Assembly (NCBI GenBank): GCA_964614915.1
Contig: CAZTNC010000006.1
Span: 1-64,000, forward strand
DNA length: 64,000 nucleotides
Source: WTFY01 sp964614915
Lineage (GTDB): Bacteria; Pseudomonadota; Gammaproteobacteria; UBA4575
Direction: 5' to 3'
The notes under the pieces are model-generated. The model was not told where the DNA came from. It did no database searches and saw only the letters and a list, made by a program, of their open reading frames with translations. Made by a program: the position numbers and the translations under genes. Positions 24,484-32,945 of the stretch are shown here, piece after piece; within the stretch, counting starts at the first letter, position 1; every line of letters starts with the position of its first letter.

Positions 24484-24895
24484 TGGTGCCTGCCGCGGCA
24501 ATCCCGGCCCGGGAGGCTGGGCTGCCCTGTTGCGTTACGGCAACCGGGAAACCACGATTCACGGAGCAGCGCAGGAGACCACCAACAACCGCATGGAGTT
24601 GCAGGCGGCATTGTCCGCCCTGCAAAAACTCAAACGTCCGTGCACGGTCAGCATCACCACGGATTCGAGGTACCTGATGGATGGCATCCAGCGATGGTTG
24701 CCCCACTGGAAGCGCAATGGCTGGAAGACCTCTGCCAAAAAACCCGTCAAGAACCAGGATTTATGGCAGCAGCTCGACGCTCAGGTTGAACGTCATACGG
24801 TTACCTGGAACTGGGTACAGGGGCATAGTGGGCACGTGGAAAACGAACAGGTCGACCAGCTGGCCAATGACGCCATCGATGCCATGCTGTCGTAG
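24455..24895 (+). CDS. rnhA: Ribonuclease HI
   Basis: RNase HI cleaves the RNA strand of RNA-DNA hybrids, removing primers and R-loops. The 146-residue product keeps all catalytic residues in the E. coli numbering: Asp10 (YTDGAC), Glu48 (NRMELQ), Asp70 (TTDSRY), His124 (VQGHSGH) and Asp134 (EQVDQLAN), together with the basic protrusion WLPHWKRNGWKTS. I use the ATG at 24455 (MPERVDIYTD); an upstream in-frame start would add ten residues not found in the family. It overlaps the preceding gene and precedes dnaQ by 34 bases. Confidence 0.97.
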   Translation: MPERVDIYTDGACRGNPGPGGWAALLRYGNRETTIHGAAQETTNNRMELQAALSALQKLKRPCTVSITTDSRYLMDGIQRWLPHWKRNGWKTSAKKPVKNQDLWQQLDAQVERHTVTWNWVQGHSGHVENEQVDQLANDAIDAMLS

Positions 24896-24929
24896 CCACT
24901 GGAATTGATCAGCACCGGGAGGAGGAAGC

Positions 24930-25646
24930 ATGCGACAGGTTGTTTTGGATACGGAAACCACGGGCCTCGAGGTTGCGCAAGGACACCGCATGATCGAGAT
25001 CGGATGTGTGGAGGTCCTGCATCGCCGGATTACCGGCCAGACATTTCACCAGTTTTTGAACCCGGGCCGCGACATTGACGAGGGTGCCCTGCAGGTGCAT
25101 GGAATCACCCAGGAGTTTCTTGCTGGCAAGCCCGAATTCGCCAAGATTGCCGATGATTTCCTTCGCTTTGTGGAGGGGGCCGAACTCGTCATACACAATG
25201 CCAGCTTCGATATAGGATTCATCAACTCCGAGTTGTCGCTGGCCAGCCACGAGATTACCGATATTGGCAGCTGCTGTACCGTGACCGACACGCTGGAACT
25301 GGCCCGCAAACTGCACCCGGGACAAAAAAACAGCCTGGATGCCCTGTGCAAGCGCTATGAAATTGACAATTCGGCGCGCACCTACCACGGTGCTTTGCTG
25401 GATGCCCAGATTCTTGCTGACGTCTACCTGGTGATGACAGGAGGCCAGTCGGTATTGAGCCTCAGCACGGAATCCGAGCAGGCAGCGAAACAGCGGCTGG
25501 CGGCAAGGCAGTCGGAGGGACCGCGCTCAAACTTGCACGTGATCGAAGCCAACGCAGAAGAGTTGGCGACCCACGAGGCCTTCCTGGAAAAGATCCACAA
25601 GGAGAGCGAATCCGGCTGTGCGTGGCCGAGTGAATCTGGCCGCTGA
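24930..25646 (+). CDS. dnaQ: DNA polymerase III epsilon subunit, 3'-5' exonuclease
   Basis: Epsilon is the proofreading subunit of the replicative polymerase core. The 238-residue protein shows ExoI with Asp7 and Glu9 (LDTETTG), ExoII VIHNASFDIGFIN near residue 90, and ExoIII YHGALLDAQILADVYL near 153-168, where the His-Asp pair identifies the DEDDh class. The C-terminal tail after residue ~185 is the flexible segment that binds the alpha subunit. GGGAGGAGG precedes the start. It is the last gene of the yafS-rnhA-dnaQ operon. Confidence 0.97.
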   Translation: MRQVVLDTETTGLEVAQGHRMIEIGCVEVLHRRITGQTFHQFLNPGRDIDEGALQVHGITQEFLAGKPEFAKIADDFLRFVEGAELVIHNASFDIGFINSELSLASHEITDIGSCCTVTDTLELARKLHPGQKNSLDALCKRYEIDNSARTYHGALLDAQILADVYLVMTGGQSVLSLSTESEQAAKQRLAARQSEGPRSNLHVIEANAEELATHEAFLEKIHKESESGCAWPSESGR

Positions 25647-25737
25647 GCCTGCCCGCCGGTAACGGTTGCCGTACTGCCTGATTTCCGTTACATTGCTTTG
25701 AAGTAGTTCAGACCAACCTCTGAGGGGGCATATAATT

Positions 25738-25944
25738 ATGAAACAAAAGCCTTTGGCGTGTTTGCTGCTGATCAGTTTCCTAGCCATTTCCGGGTGCGGT
25801 GATGACGATCCAAGGTCGAAGTGGATTGGTGCAACGGGCTCCGGCGCTGATGCCGTACACATGGAATTCGGCTCCTATCATGAATGCGTCGTGGGGATGC
25901 AGCCACAGGCTGCCTCCGGAGTGTTCAACTGCGGAATAAATTAA
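25738..25944 (+). CDS. Small lipoprotein of unknown function
   Basis: The 68-residue reading frame starts at ATG after a GAGGGGG ribosome binding site. A short signal peptide with lipobox AISGC lies at residues ~16-20, and Asp residues directly after the Cys (CGDDD) fit inner-membrane retention if the Asp+2 rule applies. The mature part has only ~48 residues with two further cysteines (HECVVGM and VFNCGIN), which could pair. The family is not recognised. It lies between dnaQ and the convergent smpB gene. Confidence 0.6.
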   Translation: MKQKPLACLLLISFLAISGCGDDDPRSKWIGATGSGADAVHMEFGSYHECVVGMQPQAASGVFNCGIN

Positions 25945-25987
25945 CCGGTATCCAGCACAGTCTCCAGTAGGGTGCCTGACAGGTTCC

Positions 25988-26461
25988 CTACTTTGCGTTT
26001 TTCATCAGCCTCTGCTGGTCGCGTTTCCAGTCCCGTTCCTTGATGCTTGCACGACGGTCCTGCTTGTGCTTGCCTTTTGCGACGGCTATCCCCAGCTTGA
26101 CGACACCCTTTTTCCAGTACATGGACAAGGGGATGATGGTGTAGCCTTTTCGTTCCACCGCCCCCACCAGCTTGGCAATTTCATCCTTGTGCAGAAGGAG
26201 TTTTCGGGTGCGGGTCGGGTCTGCCGCCTTGTGGGTGGAAGTCGTGGCCAACGGGGCAATGTGGGCGCCTAGCAGCCAGGCCTGCATGTCCCGGATCAGC
26301 ACATAGCTCTCCTTGAGCTGGATGCTTTTTTCCCGCAGGCTCTTGACTTCCCAGCCCTCGAGTACCAGTCCTGCCTCCAGCTGTTCGACGATAAAGTAGT
26401 CGTGCCGGGCCTTTTTGTTGACAGCGATGCGGGGGTCCGGCTGGGGCTTGGATTTGGGCAT
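25988..26461 (-). CDS. smpB: SsrA-binding protein
   Basis: SmpB binds tmRNA and delivers it to stalled ribosomes for trans-translation. The 157-residue product has the family core: ARHDYFIVEQLEAGLVLEGWEVKSLR near residues 15-41, the ARTRKLLLHKDEI-like segment (DPTRTRKLLLHKDEIAKL), PLSMYWKKGVVKLGIAVAKGK, and a basic C-terminal tail KHKQDRRASIKERDWKRD that enters the mRNA path. It has the usual position beside the rat genes in gammaproteobacteria, although a transporter gene is inserted here. It is divergent from that transporter. Confidence 0.97.
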   Translation of the reverse strand: MPKSKPQPDPRIAVNKKARHDYFIVEQLEAGLVLEGWEVKSLREKSIQLKESYVLIRDMQAWLLGAHIAPLATTSTHKAADPTRTRKLLLHKDEIAKLVGAVERKGYTIIPLSMYWKKGVVKLGIAVAKGKHKQDRRASIKERDWKRDQQRLMKNAK

Positions 26462-26573
26462 GCGGGTATTGTAATGAATTCATTCGACATGCGTTCAAAA
26501 GATCGGCCATCCGCTATAGTATAGAAGGACGGTCGGCCACCGCTGGTTTTTGCAAAGGGATGACAGCGCACTC

Positions 26574-27953
26574 ATGACTGCGACAAGAACATCGATCCAC
26601 GGCTACTGGTCGTCGCGGTTCATGTTCGTACTAGCTGCGGCCGGTTCTGCGGTCGGTCTCGGCAATGTGTGGAAATTTCCATACATGGCAGGCGATAGCG
26701 GGGGAGGTGCTTTCGTGCTGCTGTATTTCGTCTGTATCGCACTGCTGGGCTTGCCCGTGATGATGTCGGAAGTGCTGCTGGGGCGCAGGGGCCGGAGCAG
26801 TCCGGTCAACACCATGCGCACGCTTGCAAAGGAGGAGGGCCGGAGCCCCCTGTGGGGCCTGCTGGGTGCGATGGGCGTGCTGACAGGGTTCCTGATTCTC
26901 TCCTACTACAGTGTTATCGCAGGCTGGTCGCTGGCCTACGTGCTGGAAGCGGCCGGCGGCTCGTTCAGCGGAATTTCTGCGCAGGGCGTGGGTGAAATAT
27001 TCAACCGCCTGGTAGCCGATCCGTGGCGGCTGATGTTCTGGCATACGCTGTTCATGGTGCTGACGATGGTCGTGATCCTGCGCGGCGTGCGCCGGGGGCT
27101 GGAGGCGGCAGTGCGGTTTCTGATGCCAGGCCTGTTCCTGCTGATCCTGGTCATGGTGGTGTATGCAGTCATTGCCGGGGATTTTCTCGGCGGGCTCAGG
27201 TTCCTGTTTACTCCCGATTTTTCCAAGATCACACCGGATGTCGTGCTGAAAGCCATGGGCCAGGCTTTTTTTACCCTGAGCCTCGGCATGGGTGCGATCA
27301 TGATGTACGGGTCCTACCTGCCCCAGGATGCATCGATTGCAAGCACCAGCGTTCAGGTGGCGCTTACCGATACGCTGATCGCCATACTGGCCGGGCTGGC
27401 AATTTTCCCGATCGTGTTTGCCAACGGGCTTGAAGCGGGGCAGGGCCCGGGACTGATCTTCAATACCCTGCCGCTGGCCTTCGGACACATGCCGGGCGGT
27501 ACCCTGTTCGGGTTCCTGTTTTTCATCCTGCTGGTGCTTGCGGCCTGGACCTCAGCCATCTCAATGATCGAGCCTGCGGTGGCCTGGATGGTGGAGAAGT
27601 TCTCGTTTACCCGGCTCCGCGCCTCCCTGGTCTGCGGCCTGATTGCCTGGGCGATCGGAGTAGGCACGGTGCTTTCCTTCAATCTCTGGACCCAGGTCCA
27701 GCTACTGGACGGCACGGCCTTCGAGGGCAAGTCATTTTTCGACCTGCTGGATTACCTGACGTCCAACATCATGCTGCCGCTAGGCGGGATCCTGATCTGC
27801 CTGTTCGCAGCATGGGTCATGCGTGAGCCGTCACGCCGCGACGAGCTTCGGATCGGGCATCCTGCAGGCTACGCCTTGTGGCGCTTTCTGGCACGCTACA
27901 TTGCCCCGCTTGGGGTGGTTTTGATATTCCTGCATGTGCTCGGTATCGTCTGA
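26574..27953 (+). CDS. Sodium-dependent neurotransmitter-symporter-family transporter
   Basis: The 459-residue membrane protein belongs to the SNF/NSS family (LeuT, MhsT), which couples amino acid or related uptake to Na+. The diagnostic first helix reads SRFMFVLAAAGSAVGLGNVW followed by KFPYMAGDSGGGAF; these carry the unwound region for sodium and substrate. About 11 hydrophobic segments follow, including GQAFFTLSLGMGAIMMYGSY (the TM6 region). I chose the ATG at 26574 (MTATRTSIHGYWSSRF); a TTG start 24 bases upstream is less likely. It is inserted between smpB and ratA, which are usually neighbours. The substrate cannot be told from the sequence. Confidence 0.92.
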   Translation: MTATRTSIHGYWSSRFMFVLAAAGSAVGLGNVWKFPYMAGDSGGGAFVLLYFVCIALLGLPVMMSEVLLGRRGRSSPVNTMRTLAKEEGRSPLWGLLGAMGVLTGFLILSYYSVIAGWSLAYVLEAAGGSFSGISAQGVGEIFNRLVADPWRLMFWHTLFMVLTMVVILRGVRRGLEAAVRFLMPGLFLLILVMVVYAVIAGDFLGGLRFLFTPDFSKITPDVVLKAMGQAFFTLSLGMGAIMMYGSYLPQDASIASTSVQVALTDTLIAILAGLAIFPIVFANGLEAGQGPGLIFNTLPLAFGHMPGGTLFGFLFFILLVLAAWTSAISMIEPAVAWMVEKFSFTRLRASLVCGLIAWAIGVGTVLSFNLWTQVQLLDGTAFEGKSFFDLLDYLTSNIMLPLGGILICLFAAWVMREPSRRDELRIGHPAGYALWRFLARYIAPLGVVLIFLHVLGIV

Positions 27954-27979
27954 GCACCCGGAAACCGCAGTTACTTCAC

Positions 27980-28417
27980 ATGACCCGCATACAACGCAGT
28001 GCACGCTTGTCCCATTCAGCAGCGCAGATGTACGCGCTGGTCAACGACATCGAGGCCTACCCCGAGTTTGTAACCTGGTGCGTTGGCAGCGAGGTCAGCG
28101 AGGCCAGCGAGCACGTCAAGCAGGCCACCCTGCATTTTGCCAAGGGTGCACTCCATGCCTCGCTGACCACACGTAATGAGCTCATTCGTGACCGCAGCAT
28201 TGTCCTGCACCTGGTCAAGGGTCCGTTTCGCCACCTGACGGGCACCTGGGAGTTCCAGGAAATCGATGCGCACTCCTGCCATGTGAAGCTGCTGATGGAA
28301 TTCAAATTCTCCAACCGCCTGTTCGAGCTGACCCTGGGGCCGATCTTCAGCCAGGTGGCCAACAGCATGATCGCCACCTTCAAGGCCCGGGCGAAGGTGG
28401 TCTATGGTGAAACCTAG
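27980..28417 (+). CDS. ratA: RatA-like START-domain protein, coenzyme Q-binding/ribosome-associated type
   Basis: The 145-residue product is the RatA/YfjG family: a START-fold protein described in E. coli as inhibiting 70S ribosome association and related to the coenzyme-Q-binding Coq10 proteins. Conserved features are the start MTRIQRSARL, ALVNDIEAYPEFVTWC near residues 20-35, and the C-terminal LTLGPIFSQVANSMIATFKARA. The ATG at 27980 gives the standard N-terminus; the longer frame runs back into the transporter gene. Its last codons overlap ratB by 14 bases, a conserved ratA-ratB arrangement. Confidence 0.92.
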   Translation: MTRIQRSARLSHSAAQMYALVNDIEAYPEFVTWCVGSEVSEASEHVKQATLHFAKGALHASLTTRNELIRDRSIVLHLVKGPFRHLTGTWEFQEIDAHSCHVKLLMEFKFSNRLFELTLGPIFSQVANSMIATFKARAKVVYGET

Positions 28418-28694
28418 CCACATTTCGGTGACGGTCTGCTTTGCGCAGGCCGATCACCAGGAAGTGATCCCGCTGACCGTTCCTGCCGAGACTACCGTCG
28501 GCCAGGCCATCGAGCAGTCCGGAATCGCTTCCAGATGTCCTCAAGCCCGGGTGCGTGAAGGCAACGTCGGAATTTATGGCACCCCGGTCCGCCTGGACCG
28601 GCGCCTGCGGGATCACGACCGGATCGAAATCTACCGACCCCTGTACAGGAGTCCTGCCGAAGCACGCCGCAAGCTGGCCGAACGGGAGAACTGA
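28404..28694 (+). CDS. ratB: RnfH/RatB family ubiquitin-like protein
   Basis: The 96-residue product is a beta-grasp protein of the RnfH (RatB/YfjF) family, whose role remains unclear. Typical are ISVTVCFAQADHQEVIPLTV at the start, VGQAIEQSGI in the helix, VGIYGTPVRLDRRLRDHDRI, and RPLYRSPAEARRKLAER at the end. It overlaps ratA by 14 bases and converges on bamE, with 30 bases between stops. Confidence 0.92.
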   Translation: MVKPSHISVTVCFAQADHQEVIPLTVPAETTVGQAIEQSGIASRCPQARVREGNVGIYGTPVRLDRRLRDHDRIEIYRPLYRSPAEARRKLAEREN

Positions 28695-28724
28695 AGCGTC
28701 TGGTTCCGGACAGGCGGTCCGGTC

Positions 28725-29093
28725 TCAGTCTGCGGCTTGCGGCTCGTTTTCAGGAGCGCTGGCAGCGTCCGAGTCATGCCGGATCATCTCGATGACCTTG
28801 TCACGGTCAAAAACCAGCGTCAGCTGACTGCGCTGGGTGGGTGCGTAGCCTGGCTTCAGCATGTAGATATAGTCCCACCGGTCCGGGTGGAAGCTGTCCA
28901 CGATCAGGGGACTGCCAAGGACAAAGAGCACCTGCTCGCGGTTCATGCCGAGCTTGATTTTTTCAACATCCTCAGCCATGAGCGCGTTGCCCTGCTGGAC
29001 ATCGATCTTGTAGATCGTCAACAGGCCCTTCTCGCAGCCTGAAAGGACTGCCATGCAGAAAAGCATGCACGCTATCGCTCTAAACCACTTCAT
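28725..29093 (-). CDS. bamE: Outer membrane protein assembly factor BamE
   Basis: BamE is a small lipoprotein of the BAM complex that inserts beta-barrels in the outer membrane. The 122-residue product has a signal peptide with lipobox VLSGC near residue 20, then TIYKIDVQQGNALMAEDVEKIKLGMNREQVLFVLGSP, the classical SmpA/OmlA signature, and WDYIYMLKPG. The start codon overlaps the recN stop by four bases (ATGA), making it the last gene of the nadK-recN-bamE unit. This order is conserved in many gammaproteobacteria. Confidence 0.95.
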   Translation of the reverse strand: MKWFRAIACMLFCMAVLSGCEKGLLTIYKIDVQQGNALMAEDVEKIKLGMNREQVLFVLGSPLIVDSFHPDRWDYIYMLKPGYAPTQRSQLTLVFDRDKVIEMIRHDSDAASAPENEPQAAD

Positions 29094-30775
29094 GCCGACC
29101 GTCGTTTTCCCTGTTGCAGCATCTCCTTGGCATGCTCTTGCGTGTGGCGGGTCATCTTGATGCCGCCGAGCATGCGCGCCAGTTCGTCGATGCGGGCCTG
29201 TTCCTGCAGCTGCGAGATTTCAGTCCGGATCGAGGTGTCGTGTTCGCGTTTGTCCACCTTGTAATGATGGTCCGCCTGGGCCGCGACCTGGGCCAGGTGG
29301 GTGACGCAGAACACCTGCGCATTGTAGCTCAGTTCATGCAGGTGTTTGCCAACGATTTCGGCGGTGGCGCCACCGACACCCGAATCCACCTCGTCGAAGA
29401 TCAGGGTCGGGATGGCGAGATTGTTGGCCGTCGTGATCTGTATGGCGAGACTCAGCCGGGACAGCTCGCCTCCCGAGGCCACCTTGTTCAGGGGGCGCAA
29501 TTCCTGGCCGGGGTTGGTGCTGACCAGAAAATGCAACTCGTCCAGCCCGTGGGACGTCGGCTCCTCCGAAGTCCGTGGGCGGACATCGATCTGGAAACGT
29601 CCCCCCTGCATGCCAAGTGTCTGCATGGAAGCTGTGATCTTTTCGTTCAGGATGCCGGCTGCAGCCTTTCTCGACGCACTGACCTTTCCAGCCAGTGCGC
29701 GGTAGCGCTGTTCCGTTTCATGCAGTGTATTGCGAAGGTCTTCGGGATCCACGTGACTGCGTTCCAGGGTTTCCAGTTTTTCGCCGAGAGTCAGGTACAG
29801 GGTCGCCAGTTCGTCGGCCTTGACCCGGTGCTTGCGGGCGATCTCCTCGATTATCGAGATCCGTTCCTCGACGGACTGCAGCTCCTGCGGATCCGTGGAA
29901 GTCCGCTCCGAGTAGTCGCGCAGGCCGCCAGCCGTCTCACCCAACTGGATCTGGATGCCCTGCAGGTCTTCCAGTAGCCCCTTGAGTGCCGGGTCGGTCG
30001 CACTGAGCTTTTCCAGTTCGACCAGCAGTTGCCCGAGTGTGTCAAAGATCCTGTCATCTCCATCGCCTGCAAGCAGGTCCGAGATTCGCATGCTGCCCTC
30101 ACGCAACTCTTTCGCATGACTCAACTGGATGTGGCGGGCATTCAGCGCTTCGTATTCCCCGTCCTCCAGGCCCAGCTGTTCCAGTTCCTGGTGCTGGTAA
30201 CGCAGCAACTCCAGTTGCGCGTGCGCGCTTTCATGGCTTTGCTCGACGTCTCTCAGCTGTTTGCCCAGCTCCTGCCAGCTTTTGAAGAGTGCGGCCAGTT
30301 CTCCCACTGCAGCCTCATTGGAGGAGAAGCTGTCCAGCAAGGCGCGTTGTTCGTCCCTGCGCATCAGCGACTGGCACTCGTGCTGCCCGTAGATGTCAAC
30401 GAACTGCTCGCCGAGGCTTCGAAGCTGCACGACCGGCCCGGGCGAGCCATTGATATAGGCCCGGGACTTGCCGTCCGTCGAGATGACCCTGCGCAGGACA
30501 CAATGTATGTCTGCTGCATCCAGGCCGCGTTCAGCCAGCCAGCCCCGGGCTGCGTCAACCTGGCCGGTATCGAGTGTCACCGCGATTTCGACCGGCTGGT
30601 CCGGGTTGCGGGCCATGGAGCTGTCTGCCCGGGCGCCGAGTGCCAGGTTCAGCGCATCGATAATGATGGATTTGCCGGTGCCGGTTTCCCCCGTGAGCAC
30701 GCTCATGCCTGAATGAAAGTCCAGTTCCAGCTCGTCGATGATTGCAAAATTACGGATGTAAATGGATTTGAGCAT
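29090..30775 (-). CDS. recN: DNA repair protein RecN
   Basis: RecN is an SMC-like ATPase acting in double-strand break repair. The 561-residue protein has Walker A GETGTGKS at 29-36, a central coiled coil (about 155-365) broken by a hinge, and the C-terminal ABC signature SGGELSRLSLAIQI with Walker B TLIFDEVDSGVGG. The length is normal. It follows nadK by 20 bases and overlaps bamE. I see no LexA box of the enteric type directly upstream, so it may be expressed from the nadK promoter. Confidence 0.96.
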   Translation of the reverse strand: MLKSIYIRNFAIIDELELDFHSGMSVLTGETGTGKSIIIDALNLALGARADSSMARNPDQPVEIAVTLDTGQVDAARGWLAERGLDAADIHCVLRRVISTDGKSRAYINGSPGPVVQLRSLGEQFVDIYGQHECQSLMRRDEQRALLDSFSSNEAAVGELAALFKSWQELGKQLRDVEQSHESAHAQLELLRYQHQELEQLGLEDGEYEALNARHIQLSHAKELREGSMRISDLLAGDGDDRIFDTLGQLLVELEKLSATDPALKGLLEDLQGIQIQLGETAGGLRDYSERTSTDPQELQSVEERISIIEEIARKHRVKADELATLYLTLGEKLETLERSHVDPEDLRNTLHETEQRYRALAGKVSASRKAAAGILNEKITASMQTLGMQGGRFQIDVRPRTSEEPTSHGLDELHFLVSTNPGQELRPLNKVASGGELSRLSLAIQITTANNLAIPTLIFDEVDSGVGGATAEIVGKHLHELSYNAQVFCVTHLAQVAAQADHHYKVDKREHDTSIRTEISQLQEQARIDELARMLGGIKMTRHTQEHAKEMLQQGKRRSA

Positions 30776-30795
30776 AGTTCGCGCCGAGCCCTGCG

Positions 30796-31686
30796 CTACC
30801 TTTTGCCACGGGGTGCCGCGTTCCAGCGCAGTTTTTCCTGCAGTACCTTGAAGTAGTCGTAGTGGCGTGGCTGGATCAGGCGCAGTTCGTGACTGGCCTT
30901 TTGGATGGTCAGCATGTCTCCCGGCTCGAAGTCCAGGTTGATCTGGCCGTCCACGGAAGCCAGTGCCGAGTTACGTGGATTCTGCCTTGGCAGGACCAGT
31001 TCGATCCGGCTGTTGGCATCGACCACGACAGGCCGGTTGCTCAGGGTATGCGGGCAGATCGGCACCAGCACGATGGCCCCAAGGCTTGGGTGCAGGATGG
31101 GCCCGCCGCCCGACAATGCATAGGCAGTCGAGCCGGTCGGGGTGGACACGATATAGCCATCGGCACGCAGGGTATCGAGGAGTTGTCCGTCCACGCGTGT
31201 TTCTATTTCGATCATGCGCACCATCTGCATGGCATGCACGACGACGTCATTGACCGCGTGCGCCACGCGGTGGGGCACACCATCGCGGACCAGGGTGGTC
31301 TGCAGCACGAAACGGCGTTCTTCGATAAATTTGCCTGCGAGGATCGCATCCAGTTCCCGCTCCATGTCCTTGGGGGTCACCTCGGCCAGAAACCCCAGGC
31401 GTCCTAGGTTGACGCCCAGCAGGGGGATGCCTTTCTCGATCATACTGTGGGCCGCATACAGCAGCGTGCCGTCACCGCCCACCACGATCACCAGGTTGCT
31501 GCTTTGGGCAATCTCTTCCGAGCTGCTGGCACCGACCGAATACTGGTCGATCAGCATGGCAGTCACATCGTCGACAGAAATATGCAGGGACCGTTCAGAC
31601 AGGTAGCGGTACAGGGCCCGCACGGTGTCTGAAATCAGCGGATCGTCCGGCTTGGAAATGATTCCTATGTTGGTGAATGTAGTCAC
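30796..31686 (-). CDS. nadK: NAD kinase
   Basis: NAD kinase phosphorylates NAD to NADP. The 296-residue product has the family GGDGT motif at 70-74 (VVVGGDGTLLYAAHSM), the NLGRLGFL segment after it, the conserved TPTGSTAYALSGGGPI near residue 180, and the C-terminal ISPICPHTLSNRP-type segment (VPICPHTLSNRPVVV). It is the first gene of nadK-recN-bamE and is divergent from hrcA, with a shared 144-base intergenic region. This nadK-grpE-side arrangement is common in gammaproteobacteria. Confidence 0.96.
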   Translation of the reverse strand: MTTFTNIGIISKPDDPLISDTVRALYRYLSERSLHISVDDVTAMLIDQYSVGASSSEEIAQSSNLVIVVGGDGTLLYAAHSMIEKGIPLLGVNLGRLGFLAEVTPKDMERELDAILAGKFIEERRFVLQTTLVRDGVPHRVAHAVNDVVVHAMQMVRMIEIETRVDGQLLDTLRADGYIVSTPTGSTAYALSGGGPILHPSLGAIVLVPICPHTLSNRPVVVDANSRIELVLPRQNPRNSALASVDGQINLDFEPGDMLTIQKASHELRLIQPRHYDYFKVLQEKLRWNAAPRGKR

Positions 31687-31756
31687 GTTCTGGGCCTGTG
31701 TCTGAATGAACCAAACGCTATCACGGATTGTCCAACCGCACTAGTCAAACTCCTTC

Positions 31757-31786
31757 TTGACAATTTCTGCGCAGTGCTGCAATTAT
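31757..31786 (+). promoter_or_regulatory. Candidate promoter of hrcA
   Basis: TTGACA at 31757-31762 (perfect -35) and AATTAT at 31781-31786 are 18 bases apart, about 45 bases before hrcA. No inverted repeat resembling CIRCE (TTAGCACTC-9-GAGTGCTAA) is present in this region. Confidence 0.35.
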
Positions 31787-31830
31787 GTTTCAGGCACTTT
31801 TTGGTATGGAATTCCCAGTCCTAGCTTAGA

Positions 31831-32895
31831 ATGCCCCGGACCATGGCTGCAATCGAAGAGCAAAACTATTCATTAAACGAGCGGACCCAGTTACTGCTGA
31901 AAGTCTTGGTGGAGAGCTATATCTCGGAAGGACAGCCGCAGGGCTCACGCACCCTGGCACGCAAGTCCGCACTGGAGATCAGTCCGGCGACCGTGCGCAA
32001 CGTCATGGCGGATCTGGAGGATTTCGGCTTCGTGGAGTCCCCGCACACCTCGGCTGGCCGCATCCCCACGACCAAGGGCTACCGCCTGTTCGTGGACACC
32101 ATGCTCAAGGTCCAGCCGATCACTACCGACGTGGTCTCGCAGATGAAGGAAAACCTGGACCCTTCCCAGAATGTGAACAGCCTGGTGGAAAGCGCCTCGA
32201 CGCTGCTGTCCGGTCTGACCGGCATGGCGGGGCTGGTTACCCTGCCCAAGATCGAGCGCGCCGAGTTTCGCCACATTGAATTCCTGCCGCTTTCTGAGCA
32301 CCGGGTGCTGGCGATTCTGGTCATGAACCAGCGGGAAGTGCAGAACCGGATTCTGCAGGCCGATCGCGACTACACCGAAGCCGAGCTGCAGCAGGCAGCC
32401 AACTACATCAACGAACTGTGCGCCGGCCAGGACCTGGTGGCAGCAAGACACAAGATTCTCCAGGAACTGGACCGCCTGCGTGAGCACATGAACGATCTCA
32501 TGCGTTCCGCCGTCGAGATGGGAGAGCAGGTGTTTTCCGGCTCCAGGAAATCCGATTACGTGGTCGTGGGACAGACCAATCTCATGGAGTTTGACGACCT
32601 GTCCGATATCGAGAAGCTCAGGAGCCTGTTCGAGGCCTTCAGCCAGAAGCGGGAATTCCTGCGCCTGCTGGACCGCTGTATCTGTGCCGACGGTGTGCAG
32701 ATTTTCATCGGCCAGGAATCCGGCTATTCGGTGCTGGACGACTGCAGTGTCATCACCTCACCGTACACGGTGGATGATGAAGTGATGGGTGTGCTGGCCG
32801 TGGTGGGGCCGACCCGGATGTCCTACAACCGGGTGATCCCGATCGTCGACCTGACAGCCCGGCTTCTCGGCGAAGCCTTGAATACTCAAAACTAG
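31831..32895 (+). CDS. hrcA: Heat-inducible transcription repressor HrcA
   Basis: HrcA represses chaperone genes by binding the CIRCE operator and requires GroEL for activity. The 354-residue protein has an N-terminal winged helix (NERTQLLLKVLVESYISEGQ, then ALEISPATVRNVMADLEDFG followed by SPHTSAGRIPTTKGYRLFVD) and the C-terminal GAF-like domain with NLMEFDDLSDIEKLRSLFEA. ATG codons at 31831 and 31843 are both possible. It precedes grpE, as in several non-enteric gammaproteobacteria. No CIRCE element is visible in the hrcA-grpE-dnaK-dnaJ region, so its targets probably lie elsewhere, for example groESL. Confidence 0.95.
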   Translation: MPRTMAAIEEQNYSLNERTQLLLKVLVESYISEGQPQGSRTLARKSALEISPATVRNVMADLEDFGFVESPHTSAGRIPTTKGYRLFVDTMLKVQPITTDVVSQMKENLDPSQNVNSLVESASTLLSGLTGMAGLVTLPKIERAEFRHIEFLPLSEHRVLAILVMNQREVQNRILQADRDYTEAELQQAANYINELCAGQDLVAARHKILQELDRLREHMNDLMRSAVEMGEQVFSGSRKSDYVVVGQTNLMEFDDLSDIEKLRSLFEAFSQKREFLRLLDRCICADGVQIFIGQESGYSVLDDCSVITSPYTVDDEVMGVLAVVGPTRMSYNRVIPIVDLTARLLGEALNTQN

Positions 32896-32902
32896 CCCAC
32901 AT
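32877..32902 (+). promoter_or_regulatory. Sigma-32-like promoter of grpE inside the hrcA end
   Basis: CTTGAA at 32877-32882, within the last codons of hrcA, is followed after 12 bases by GCCCACAT (32895-32902), which matches the CCCCATNT consensus at five of seven specified positions. This lies 45 bases before the grpE start and would allow heat-shock expression of grpE apart from hrcA. Confidence 0.42.
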
Positions 32903-32945
32903 AATGCGGTTTAGAGACACGCTGTTTTCAATGGCATGCTGAATT

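Noticed and set aside
30776..31830. LexA box controlling recN
   Set aside because: No CTG-N10-CAG palindrome of the enteric SOS type is visible in the nadK-recN gap or before nadK.
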